From Bacteroidales bacterium (GTDB taxonomy: Bacteria > Bacteroidota > Bacteroidia > Bacteroidales > F082): DNA of 64,000 nucleotides. Of this stretch, positions 18,901 through 26,736 are shown one piece after another. Both the position numbers and the translations under genes were made by a program. Location of the stretch: positions 1 to 64,000 of the forward strand of contig JACCQN010000007.1 of the NCBI GenBank assembly GCA_015709215.1, given 5' to 3'. A model generated the notes under the pieces. It was not told where the DNA came from. It saw only the letters and a list, made by a program, of their open reading frames with translations, and made no database searches. How positions within the stretch are numbered: the first letter of the stretch is position 1; the number at the start of each line of letters is the position of its first letter.

Positions 18901-19638
18901 AATCAATACAATCAGCTGATCATGGAATTGGAGAGAAGCGCTGAATTACTTGCACGTTCCGAACGGGAAACAGCCTGGCGCGAAATGGCCCGTCTGGTGG
19001 CTCACGAGATTAAAAATCCGCTCACGCCCATGCGTTTAAGCGTTCAACACCTTAAACGTTCGTGGGATGATCATGATCCGGAAATCGAACAGAAGATAGA
19101 ACGAACCACTAAAACGCTGATCGAACAGATTGATACGCTCTCGACCATTGCATCGGCTTTTTCTGATTTTGCACGCATGCCCGTAAACAAACCTGAAGCT
19201 TTTGATCTCGCCGATCTGATCAAACGAACAGCCCTGCTCTACAGTGGTAAGTCTAATATTGCGATTGATATTCAAACTGAAAACGATTCGGTTTTCTTGG
19301 TTTATGCTGATAAAAAGAACATTGGGCGGGCTTTTGGTAACCTCTTCAAAAATGCTGTTCAGGCAATTGGAAATAAGCCTGACGGGAAAATCAGCCTTTT
19401 ACTTTCGTGTACTGAAACTGATGTAAAAGTTATAGTGAAGGATAATGGTAAAGGCATGACGCAAGAGGAACAGAACAAGCTGTTTATACCTAACTTTACA
19501 ACAAAATCCAGCGGAATGGGTCTCGGATTAGCTATTGTGCGCCAAATTATTGAATCGGCGGGGGGCAGCATTACTTTTACTAGCAAGTTAGGTTCAGGGA
19601 CAAGTTTCGAAGTGATGTTGCCCTTGGTAAAATCTTGA
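15967..19638 (+). CDS. NtrY-like membrane sensor histidine kinase
   Basis: Large kinase of about 1223 aa. It has an N-terminal helix, an extracytoplasmic region, a block of many transmembrane helices (roughly residues 205-460), a second extracytoplasmic region, another helix pair, a sensor segment, and a HAMP-like linker (RLTKPLLLLQSKM). The dimerisation helix has phospho-acceptor His1013 in AHEIKNPLTPM, and the HATPase domain has NLFKNAVQA (N box), DNGKGM (G1) and GMGLGLAIV (G2). No cognate response regulator is adjacent. Start at ATG 15967 rather than the TTG 12 bases upstream. Ligand unknown. Confidence 0.92.
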   Translation: MKNRNLIFGFVVVLFTAFIGLNFLFIHLNEEKALVTKLKETLMQNGEELELAKATLNKLDVFHDRDLCFDCLNRSFKSSADVDLFIYQDSNLVYWSSNFALPNLLESQIWGEDQQGFVKLSDGVYQFLTFSSRLSDAFSEKWSVLLIPIYKTYEINNQFLSPHLVSEIFDEHIVVAIDLEKQIIFGWSADLIDYKFDKDFAISNKQALVLFFVSLLFYLSLIHLVFFTGNLFCKIVNPVFKFFLRLVVILLGTWFYYLIISLSVLPDTQFFGSPHINFFLFEISIGEAVFGVIQLLLFTWIFVEFRPHTIKSLPEVLRATLLVLFYLIIFFAFYFLIAQLIFESQIPLSFHEFYELNFQSYIILLLISLMTLIIYTIVNHLFTIAILPKDRLWLPVFIIVLLIGFYQLVFTDSVFSSWIENIFALLLFIVFLLNRKYEIVGKSNLRMLSLVLLSIIFTWLFYAENLRKSKNEQELVALQLNVESDPMFEFVFNNVFREIEQDSMLNELIYKHDFEELNLDTIQHYIAEYYSHEYFSKYNVSITLCDNWDELLIQPDDYVTNCINYFTALSEQSGLVSDQNPNLYYIQDNLIGAYYLAILPLTPDEFGQRFYLFIEFYFKYFPKGLGYPELLVEQENNLTALFSDYSFATYSNGKLVYKFGKYVYPLEIDQSTYTHGDFINENGFRHYFLEMSSGSGLVVSKPAKRLIDIIAPFSYFIIVLSLLSLLFNKRMLQHPILYVKTINFRSKLQIFNLSALVISFIIVGLISSFYIRDIYQQKSDDFLSERTQSILIELEHKLRENDLNAPEIREYLHQILTKFSQVFFTDINLYNREGDLLASSRPEIFQRQLISEKMNPDAYAALRSGKSYLFLHQEQIGQGSYYSSYIPFQNANGETIAFVNLPYFARESELRTEISTFVLTYMNIFILLSGISAFVVLYLSGRLTKPLLLLQSKMKAIRFDQANEPIEWRSQDEIGQLVNQYNQLIMELERSAELLARSERETAWREMARLVAHEIKNPLTPMRLSVQHLKRSWDDHDPEIEQKIERTTKTLIEQIDTLSTIASAFSDFARMPVNKPEAFDLADLIKRTALLYSGKSNIAIDIQTENDSVFLVYADKKNIGRAFGNLFKNAVQAIGNKPDGKISLLLSCTETDVKVIVKDNGKGMTQEEQNKLFIPNFTTKSSGMGLGLAIVRQIIESAGGSITFTSKLGSGTSFEVMLPLVKS

Positions 19639-19759
19639 TTGATGAATGTCGCGTTAAATATCACTGCATTTACTAAAACGGCTAAATATTGTTTCATTCT
19701 TTCCATCTCTCCGAAAATATTTGCTTGCATGGACAGATAAGCTAACTTTGCTTCCCATA

Positions 19760-21229
19760 ATGGCAACAAACCCAATAAAAAGCCTGGCAGGGCAAACAGC
19801 AGTGTATGGTATGGGAACGATCATCCCGCGCCTGCTCAATTATATGTTGGTGCCATTCTATACCCGCGTCCTCTCTGATGAGAATTACGGTCAGATGACG
19901 GAGCTATATGCGTACGTTGCTTTTTTTCTGGTGTTGCTCACTTATGGTATGGAAACTGCTTTTTTCAGATTTGCACAAAAAACAGATACCAACAGGGTTT
20001 TTAATGCGGCCTTGTCAGCAATAATTACTACTTCATTCTTATTTATAGTGCTACTGTTTTTCTTTTATGAACCGGTGGCTGATTTAATTCAATATGCAGG
20101 AAATTCGGAATACATCCTTTTCGTTGGGCTGATTGTTGCGCTTGATGCCATTACAGCCATTCCTTTTGCCTTGCTTCGCAAGCAAAATAAGGCACGTCGC
20201 TTTGCCACTATCCGGATTTTGAACGTGAGTCTGAATATCGGATTGAATGTGCTTTTTATAGTGCTTATCCCAGAATGGGCCATGCAGTTTGCAACTGATG
20301 TTTTTGGAAATAATGCCAGTTTATTGCTTTGGGTTTTTGTTGCAAATCTGATTGCCAGCCTGTTGAGTTTGGTGCTGTTGTGGCCACAGCTGAAGCGGTT
20401 TTCCTTTAGTTGGGACAACAGCTTGCTCAAACCCATGCTTAGCTATGCTTTGCCCGTGTTGATTGTAGGTTTGGCGGGGATGGTGAACGAAGTGATTGAT
20501 AAAATCCTGCTAAAATATTTGTTGCCTGATCGGGAAACGGCTATGGCACAGCTTGGTATTTATGGTGCAAACTACAAGCTGGGCGTATTGATGACGCTCT
20601 TTATCCAGATGTTTCGCTTTGCAGCAGAGCCTTTCTTTTTTGCAGAGGCAGAAAAAAAAGACAGCCCCGAATTATTTGCCCGCGTACTCAACTATTTCGT
20701 AATTAGCGGGTTATTGATTTTCCTGGGAATCACCTTATTTATTGATGTGTTTCAATATTTTCTGGGACCAGCGTTCAGGGCTGGATTAAATATTGTACCA
20801 ATCGTCTTGATCGCCAACCTGTTTTATGGGGTATTTTTCAATCTGTCGGTCTGGTACAAACTTACCGACCGCACCCGAAATGGCGCAGTAATTGCGCTTA
20901 TCGGAGCATCTATCACCTTGCTTGCCAACCTCCTCCTGATTCCTCTTATGGGCTATACCGGAGCTGCCTGGGCCCATCTGGCTTGTTATTCAACCATGAT
21001 GATTATTTCTTATTTCTGGGGGAAAAAAGTTTATCCGATGCCTTACAAGGTAAAACGATTCCTTTTTTACCTTTTTTTGGCTCTTGGACTTTATTTTATC
21101 TCCGTTGTTGTTCATCCCGACGAATTGCTTATCCGTTTGTTATTCAACGCGCTGCTCCTGGCGGTTTTCGTGGCGGTAGCAGTTTTATTGGAGTATAAAG
21201 GCTTTCGCACTGATCAGAGAATTTCCTGA
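19760..21229 (+). CDS. Oligosaccharide flippase family protein (MOP superfamily)
   Basis: About 489 aa with 12-14 predicted membrane helices and the N-terminal signature AGQTAVYGMGTIIPRLLNYMLVPFYTRVL of Wzx/RfbX-type exporters. It probably flips a lipid-linked saccharide or another envelope precursor across the inner membrane. I start at MATNPIKSLAG; the in-frame codons before it overlap nothing conserved. It heads a plus-strand series with dut, a sugar nucleotidyltransferase, a TPR protein, a DUF4292 lipoprotein and an EnvC-like protein, an order I have seen in other Bacteroidota. Confidence 0.9.
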   Translation: MATNPIKSLAGQTAVYGMGTIIPRLLNYMLVPFYTRVLSDENYGQMTELYAYVAFFLVLLTYGMETAFFRFAQKTDTNRVFNAALSAIITTSFLFIVLLFFFYEPVADLIQYAGNSEYILFVGLIVALDAITAIPFALLRKQNKARRFATIRILNVSLNIGLNVLFIVLIPEWAMQFATDVFGNNASLLLWVFVANLIASLLSLVLLWPQLKRFSFSWDNSLLKPMLSYALPVLIVGLAGMVNEVIDKILLKYLLPDRETAMAQLGIYGANYKLGVLMTLFIQMFRFAAEPFFFAEAEKKDSPELFARVLNYFVISGLLIFLGITLFIDVFQYFLGPAFRAGLNIVPIVLIANLFYGVFFNLSVWYKLTDRTRNGAVIALIGASITLLANLLLIPLMGYTGAAWAHLACYSTMMIISYFWGKKVYPMPYKVKRFLFYLFLALGLYFISVVVHPDELLIRLLFNALLLAVFVAVAVLLEYKGFRTDQRIS

Positions 21230-21269
21230 TTTTTACTTTTTTAACGGAAGCCGTCGCCAGAATAATCCT

Positions 21270-21277
21270 TATTTTTG
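21270..21277 (+). promoter_or_regulatory. -7 box upstream of dut
   Basis: TATTTTTG lies 30 bases upstream of the dut ATG, in the 78-base gap after the flippase gene. It suggests a promoter for the dut-to-EnvC genes in addition to read-through. The -33 element is not clear. Confidence 0.4.
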
Positions 21278-21307
21278 CGGCTGCCCAACAAAAGCTGGAA
21301 GAATTTT

Positions 21308-21739
21308 ATGAAAATATTAATTGTAAATCATTCCAAACATCCTTTGCCTGTTTACGAAACTGGAGCCTCGGCAGGAATGGATCTTCGTGCTAACCTGGAT
21401 GAACCCGTTATTCTGGAATCTTTGCAAAGAGCGCTTATTCCGACCGGATTATTCATTGAATTACCAGTTGGTTTTGAAGCCCAAATCAGACCCCGAAGCG
21501 GCTTGGCCATTAAGCATGGCCTTACCTTATTAAACTCGCCCGGAACTATCGATGCAGATTACCGCGGCGAGATAAAAGTTGTTTTGGTCAACCTTTCCGA
21601 TCAGCCCTTCACGATAAACGACGGCGAGCGCATTGCACAAATGGTGATTGCACGACATGAAACTGTACAATGGAAAGAGGTAGAAAAACTTAGTGAGACC
21701 AGTCGTGGAGCCGGCGGTTTTGGGCATACAGGTAAATAA
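21308..21739 (+). CDS. dut: Deoxyuridine 5'-triphosphate nucleotidohydrolase
   Basis: Trimeric dUTPase, 143 aa, which hydrolyses dUTP to dUMP and pyrophosphate. All five motifs are present: [30 protein letters not shown] (catalytic Asp), GERIAQMV and the C-terminal [10 protein letters not shown] arm. The start is ATG 21308 (MKILIVNHS); an upstream TTG in frame would add eleven unrelated residues. It is 26 bases from the nucleotidyltransferase gene downstream. Confidence 0.97.
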   Translation: MKILIVNHSKHPLPVYETGASAGMDLRANLDEPVILESLQRALIPTGLFIELPVGFEAQIRPRSGLAIKHGLTLLNSPGTIDADYRGEIKVVLVNLSDQPFTINDGERIAQMVIARHETVQWKEVEKLSETSRGAGGFGHTGK

Positions 21740-21765
21740 CAAAAGCAAACAACAAATCAGAAACA

Positions 21766-22773
21766 ATGAATATTATCATCCCTATGGCCGGCATGGGAAA
21801 ACGCTTGCGGCCTCATACACTCACCACTCCAAAGCCTATGATTCCGGTTGCCGGAAAGCCTATCGTTCAGCGTCTTGTTGAAGATATTGCGCGTGTGGTA
21901 GATGAAAAAATTGAAAAAATTGCATTTGTAATCGGTGATTTTGGAAAAGAAACTGAGAAAGACCTTCTTGATATTGCCGAATCGGTTAGAGCAAAGGGCA
22001 GTATCCATTATCAGCTGGAGGCACTGGGCACTGCGCATGCTATTTTGTGCGCCAGTGAAGCACTTCATGGCAAGGTGGTTGTAGCTTACGCTGATACGCT
22101 TTTCAAAGCTGATTTCAAGCTGGACAGTAACAAAGATGGCATCATCTGGGTGAATCGGGTTGAAAATCCTGAACAGTTTGGTGTGGTAAAACTCAATCCC
22201 GACAACAGCATTGAAGGCTTTTATGAAAAACCTGCCGATTTTGTTTCTGATTTGGCAATTATAGGGATTTACTATTTTAAAGATGGCGCTTATTTGCGTG
22301 AGCAACTCCAATTTTTGATCGATCAAAAAATCACTACCAGAGGGGAATACGGCATTACCGACGGCCTTCAAAACATGATGAAGGCTGGCATGACATTTCA
22401 TACCGAGACAGTTACCGAATGGCTCGATTGCGGTAATAAGAATGCTACCGTTGCCACCAATCAAAGAGTGCTGGAGTTGGTTGCCGATCGCGAACAACTT
22501 ATTCATGATCAGGCTGATCTGGATGAAGCTATTATCATCGAGCCTTGTTTTATTGGCGAAGGCACCGTGATTCAAAATGCTGTGGTTGGCCCGCATGTTT
22601 CCGTTGGTGCTCATACCGTTATCAGAAATTCGGTGATACGCAACAGTATCATCCAACAGCATAGCTACATCGAAAATCAAATTATCGAAAACAGTATGAT
22701 TGGTAGTTTTGCCAGCCTAAAAGCTTCGGCCCGGAGTTTAAGTGTTGGCGATTACAATCAGCTGGAAGACTAA
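21766..22773 (+). CDS. Sugar-1-phosphate nucleotidyltransferase with left-handed beta-helix tail
   Basis: 335 aa. The N-terminal Rossmann domain carries MAGMGKRLRPHTLTTPKPMIPVAGKP (nucleotide-binding and signature lysine) and, further on, YADTLF and EKPADF. The C-terminal 80 residues show hexapeptide-like repeats (IEPCFIGEGTVIQNAVVGP, VSVGAHTVIRNSVIRNSI), as in GlmU/RmlA-long type enzymes. It activates a sugar phosphate for envelope polysaccharide; the exact sugar and nucleotide cannot be told. Its neighbour, the flippase gene, suits that role. Confidence 0.9.
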   Translation: MNIIIPMAGMGKRLRPHTLTTPKPMIPVAGKPIVQRLVEDIARVVDEKIEKIAFVIGDFGKETEKDLLDIAESVRAKGSIHYQLEALGTAHAILCASEALHGKVVVAYADTLFKADFKLDSNKDGIIWVNRVENPEQFGVVKLNPDNSIEGFYEKPADFVSDLAIIGIYYFKDGAYLREQLQFLIDQKITTRGEYGITDGLQNMMKAGMTFHTETVTEWLDCGNKNATVATNQRVLELVADREQLIHDQADLDEAIIIEPCFIGEGTVIQNAVVGPHVSVGAHTVIRNSVIRNSIIQQHSYIENQIIENSMIGSFASLKASARSLSVGDYNQLED

Positions 22774-22784
22774 AATTATTGCTT

Positions 22785-24512
22785 ATGTCATTTCAGAATC
22801 GGTTTGTATATACCGTTTTGGTGCTTGTTTGGTTTCTTGGAACGCCGCTGTTTTCGCAGGATATAAGGCCTGATTCACTAATCAGTGTGAAATCGGAGCG
22901 GAAGAATGCGATTTTTTTTGCAGACGGATTGAAAGCCCGGATTACAGGAAACTACCAAAAAGCCCTTGAATTTTTTGAGCAGGCCCTTCAGGCAGATTCA
23001 TCAGATCATGCAAGTATGTACGAACTCAGCGATATTTATGCCCGCGAAGGCGAATTCGACAGGGCAGGCGAACTGATGGAACGGGCTGTTGAACTGGATA
23101 AGCAAAACAAATGGTACAAAATCCGCTTGGCGCAGGTGTATAAAGTACAGGGCGATTATGAAGCCTATGCCAGTATTTTTAGAGAATTGCTGCAAAATGA
23201 TCCGGATAATACGGATTATTTTGGTGAGCTGTCATCGGCTCTCCTATTGCTCGAGCGTTATGATGATGCACTTACCGTTTTTGACCAGATCGAAAAGCAG
23301 ATTGGTATAAATGAAATGTTGAGCATTCAAAAGCAACAGATTTTTATGTTGCAAAACAAACCTAAAAAAGCCATCGAAGAAATTGAAAAACTGGCGGCTG
23401 CCTATCCTTTCGAGGTGCGATATCAGGCCATGCTTGCCGAATTGTATCTAAAAAACAACGATCGAAAAAAAGCCCTTCAAACGTATGAAAACATCAAAAG
23501 GCTCGATCCAGATGATCCCTACGTTCACGTATCACTTTTTGAGTTTTATCTGGAAGATAAAAAGTACGATGCGGCTTTTGAAGAACTTTTGCTGGCACTC
23601 GAAAATCCATCACTCAATATAGAAACGAAAATTCAGATTGTACCCTATTGGGGACGACTCGATTTGCCTGAGGAAACCCTGCTGGATCAAGCTTTTCAGA
23701 TTGGTCAAACCCTTGTGAAAACGCATCCTGATCAGGGCTACGGCTACCTTTTACTTGCCGAAGTGTACCAGGACAAAAAAGATTATAAAAATGCTGCGAA
23801 AAACTATCGCAGTAGCTTGGCCATTGATTCAAGTTTATACAGGCCCTGGGAAGGATTGCTTTTTGCCGAACTCAACACACAAAACTTTACTGAGCTAATA
23901 AATACAGCCGAAAGAGCGCTGCAGCTTTTCCCCGAACAGCCTTTGCCTTATCTTTTTGCGGCTTTTGGTTATTTCGATCAAAAAGATTTTGAAAAAGCCA
24001 AGCAACTTTTAGAAACCGGACGCAAGCTGGTTTTTGGAAATGACGCTTTGCTGGGCGAATTTTATAACTACCTGGCCGAAGCATATCACGAACTTGGCAA
24101 TGATCAGGAGTCTTTTAAATTCTACGACAAAACCCTCGAAATTAATCCTGACAATTCTGTTGCACTAAATAATTATGCCTATCATCTTGCTGTGCGCGGC
24201 GAGCAGCTCGACAAGGCCTTGAAAATGGCTGCCAAGGCAGTAAACCTTGATCCTGAAAATGCCTCTAATTCAGACACTTATGCCTGGGTATTTTATAAGC
24301 TGGGCGAATATGAAGATGCGCTTTATTGGATCAAAAAAACACTAAAATATGATGAAACTCCCAGTGGAGAGGTGTTAGAACATTATGGTGATATTCTGTT
24401 CAAAATGGGAGAAACTGAAAAAGCCGTTAAACAATGGCAAAAAGCAAAAAAAACCGGCGGGGCAAGTGAGCAGATTGAGCTGAAAATTGAGAAGAAAAGG
24501 CTGTATGAATAA
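22785..24512 (+). CDS. Secreted tetratricopeptide-repeat protein
   Basis: About 575 aa with a signal peptide (FVYTVLVLVWFLGTPLFSQ) and about a dozen TPR units, for example QKALEFFEQALQADSSDHA and ESFKFYDKTLEINPDNS. It is probably periplasmic and acts as a protein-interaction scaffold. ATG 22785 is chosen over a TTG six bases upstream. The last eight bases overlap the start of the DUF4292 lipoprotein gene, so the pair is translationally coupled and likely works together at the envelope. Confidence 0.88.
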   Translation: MSFQNRFVYTVLVLVWFLGTPLFSQDIRPDSLISVKSERKNAIFFADGLKARITGNYQKALEFFEQALQADSSDHASMYELSDIYAREGEFDRAGELMERAVELDKQNKWYKIRLAQVYKVQGDYEAYASIFRELLQNDPDNTDYFGELSSALLLLERYDDALTVFDQIEKQIGINEMLSIQKQQIFMLQNKPKKAIEEIEKLAAAYPFEVRYQAMLAELYLKNNDRKKALQTYENIKRLDPDDPYVHVSLFEFYLEDKKYDAAFEELLLALENPSLNIETKIQIVPYWGRLDLPEETLLDQAFQIGQTLVKTHPDQGYGYLLLAEVYQDKKDYKNAAKNYRSSLAIDSSLYRPWEGLLFAELNTQNFTELINTAERALQLFPEQPLPYLFAAFGYFDQKDFEKAKQLLETGRKLVFGNDALLGEFYNYLAEAYHELGNDQESFKFYDKTLEINPDNSVALNNYAYHLAVRGEQLDKALKMAAKAVNLDPENASNSDTYAWVFYKLGEYEDALYWIKKTLKYDETPSGEVLEHYGDILFKMGETEKAVKQWQKAKKTGGASEQIELKIEKKRLYE

Positions 24513-25332
24513 ACGCAAATTTCAGATAATCTTCAGCATGATTTTCTTTGCGGCTTTGGTTGGATTGCAAGGATGTAAAACGAAAAGAGCGCTGATAAAA
24601 AAGCCAATCAAAGAGCAGGGAGAAAGTTTTTTGCTCGAAAAAATGGCATCAAACGAATTAGATTTCAATTGGTTTAGTGCACGTTGTGCAGTTACGGTGA
24701 TCAATGATAAAAAGACGAAAACTGACTTGCGCGGCCAGCTGCGCATTCAAAAAGACAGTGTTATCTGGATGACGCTTTCGCCGGCACTCGGTATCGAAAT
24801 AGCTCGCCTGATGATTACCCAGGATTCAATCTGGTTTATCAATCGTATCGATAAAAACTATTTTAAAGGTGATTACGATTTTATCAATAGTTTTTTTCAA
24901 ACTACAGTTGATTTCGACATACTTCAGGCCTTGTTATTAGGCAATGATATGATTCACTACGAAGATGACAATTTCAGAGCCGGCATCGATGCTATGGATT
25001 ACAGGCTTTCGGCTGCTCGCAGGGCGCAAAAGAAAAGACTGCTTCAGGATGATGAATCCCCTAATATCCTGGTTCAAAATATCTGGCTAAATCCAGACCA
25101 TTATAAAATTGTTAAAGTGAACCTGAAAGAGTTTGGCGAAGAAAACAAACAGCTCGAAGTAAGATACAGCAGGTTTGGTGCAGTGCAGGATCAACTGGTT
25201 CCGGGGAAGTTGGATATGATACTCCAGGCAGATAAAAAATTGCAGATCAATTTGCAATACAACGGTATTACAATTAACGAAACTTTAAAGTTTCCGTTTA
25301 GTATTCCCTCAAAATACACCAAAATGCGCTAA
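24505..25332 (+). CDS. DUF4292 domain lipoprotein
   Basis: About 275 aa. The signal peptide ends in the lipobox VGLQGC, so Cys is lipidated and the protein membrane-anchored. The body (WFSARCAVTVINDKKTKTDL, SVIWMTLSPALGIEIARLMIT) has the LolB/LolA-like outer-membrane lipoprotein-chaperone flavour of DUF4292. Start at MNKRKF, overlapping the TPR gene stop. The following gene begins 11 bases on. The role is inferred as envelope biogenesis. Confidence 0.87.
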   Translation: MNKRKFQIIFSMIFFAALVGLQGCKTKRALIKKPIKEQGESFLLEKMASNELDFNWFSARCAVTVINDKKTKTDLRGQLRIQKDSVIWMTLSPALGIEIARLMITQDSIWFINRIDKNYFKGDYDFINSFFQTTVDFDILQALLLGNDMIHYEDDNFRAGIDAMDYRLSAARRAQKKRLLQDDESPNILVQNIWLNPDHYKIVKVNLKEFGEENKQLEVRYSRFGAVQDQLVPGKLDMILQADKKLQINLQYNGITINETLKFPFSIPSKYTKMR

Positions 25333-25343
25333 ATTTATCCGCT

Positions 25344-26576
25344 ATGAAAGCGTTTTTCAGGTCTTTGGTTTTTCTCCTTGCACTAAATTTTATTGATGTT
25401 GCTGGCTTTTCCTTGTTTGCACAGCAAAACGTTAAAGAATTGGAAGCCAGCAAAAAACGTATCGAACAGGAAATCGCCTACACCAACAAGCTGCTCGAAG
25501 AAACTACACAAAGCAAAGAAATGACCTTTGAACAATTACTGGTACTGCGTTCCAGAATCAGTAATCGGGCCAACTTACTGGCAACCATTCAAAAACAGCT
25601 TTTACAGGTTGAATCACAAATTAGCCGTAGCTCACGCGAAATCGAACGACTCGAAAAGGAACGCAAAGCCCTCCGTAAGGAATACGCCCGAATGATAGAA
25701 ATAGCCTATCAAAACAGGGGAAGTTACAATAAGCTGATTTTTTTATTTTCTGCCGAAGACTTCAACCAGGCTTTTCAACGCTTGAAATACCTGCAGCAAT
25801 ATGCCGCTTTCAGGAGGAATCAGATCAAAAAGATTGAAGAAACCAACGAAAAAATCAAAGCAGAATTGCAGCAGCTCGATCAGGAACAACAACGACAAAA
25901 AGCGCTTTTGGACGAGGAACGACGCGAACAAATTGTTTTACAAACAGAGCAACAGCATGTTGATAAAAGTGTGAAAACACTAGCACAAAAAGAAAAGCAA
26001 TTACGCCAAACTATTCAGCAAAAAGAAAAAGAAGCTCAACAACTGCAACGCACCATCGAGCGTATCATTGCCGAAGAAGTGCGTCGCGCCAGCGAATCGA
26101 AATCAGAAAAAGTTCCGCGCGAAGACCGCCTGATGGAACTCACTCCCGAAGAACTTACCTTATCCAATGCGTTTGCAGGAAACAAAGGTAAGCTGCCCTG
26201 GCCTACTGAGCGCGGCATAATAGCTTCACACTATGGCACACATGCGCATCCGGTGCTCAAAAAAGTTACCATTAAAAACAACGGTATCGATATTGCTACC
26301 CAAAAAGGAGCACAGGCCCGCGCCGTTTTTGATGGGGTTGTTGTAAGTACCAATACAATAACTGCCAGTAATATAGCCGTGATTATCCGGCATGGTGACT
26401 ACTTTACGGTTTATACCAATTTGGATGAAGTATTTGTAAAGCGCGGCGACAAAGTGAAAACCAAAGACTTGATAGGCCGTATCCACACTGACAAGAGCTC
26501 CGGAAAAACCATGGTACATTTCGAACTCTGGAAAGGCCGTCAAATTGTTGATCCGGCAATTTGGCTGGCAAGGTAA
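25344..26576 (+). CDS. EnvC-like murein hydrolase activator (degenerate M23 domain)
   Basis: 410 aa: signal peptide (ending near SLFAQQ), a long coiled coil (about residues 28-260) and a C-terminal LytM/M23 domain. The usual zinc ligands are altered: the H-x3-D motif reads NNGIDIA, with Asn for His, and the later HxH region reads MVHFELW. The domain is therefore probably non-catalytic and acts, like EnvC, by activating amidases at the division site. It ends the flippase-to-EnvC series. Confidence 0.9.
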   Translation: MKAFFRSLVFLLALNFIDVAGFSLFAQQNVKELEASKKRIEQEIAYTNKLLEETTQSKEMTFEQLLVLRSRISNRANLLATIQKQLLQVESQISRSSREIERLEKERKALRKEYARMIEIAYQNRGSYNKLIFLFSAEDFNQAFQRLKYLQQYAAFRRNQIKKIEETNEKIKAELQQLDQEQQRQKALLDEERREQIVLQTEQQHVDKSVKTLAQKEKQLRQTIQQKEKEAQQLQRTIERIIAEEVRRASESKSEKVPREDRLMELTPEELTLSNAFAGNKGKLPWPTERGIIASHYGTHAHPVLKKVTIKNNGIDIATQKGAQARAVFDGVVVSTNTITASNIAVIIRHGDYFTVYTNLDEVFVKRGDKVKTKDLIGRIHTDKSSGKTMVHFELWKGRQIVDPAIWLAR

Positions 26577-26596
26577 ATCAAGCCAATCAGTAAGAA

Positions 26597-26621
26597 TACT
26601 TATACATTTATGTTAGGCGTA
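26597..26621 (+). repeat. Left inverted repeat of the R-M cassette
   Basis: Outer block TACTTATACA and inner block TTAGGCGTA, 6 bases apart. Both blocks recur exactly, in inverted orientation, at 29738-29761 with a 5-base spacer. The pair brackets the whole restriction-modification cassette. Confidence 0.75.
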
Positions 26622-26679
26622 ATGTTAAAATCGCTGCAACCAAGTTCATTAAATCAAGAAAAATTTGTTTAAAAGTTTA

Positions 26680-26711
26680 TTTGCAAAGCGCAAGAATTTA
26701 AACTATTTTTG
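26680..26711 (+). promoter_or_regulatory. Complete Bacteroidota promoter for the methylase
   Basis: TTTG (26680-26683), 20-base spacer, TATTTTTG (26704-26711), an excellent match to the TTTG/TAnnTTTG consensus. Transcription should start near 26718, about 19 bases before the methylase ATG. Confidence 0.7.
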
Positions 26712-26736
26712 TTGCTTATAATCAACACGAGAGTAA

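Noticed and set aside
21757-22680. 307-residue minus-strand frame opposite the nucleotidyltransferase
   Set aside because: The plus-strand protein carries complete catalytic motifs; the reverse frame has no recognisable domain.
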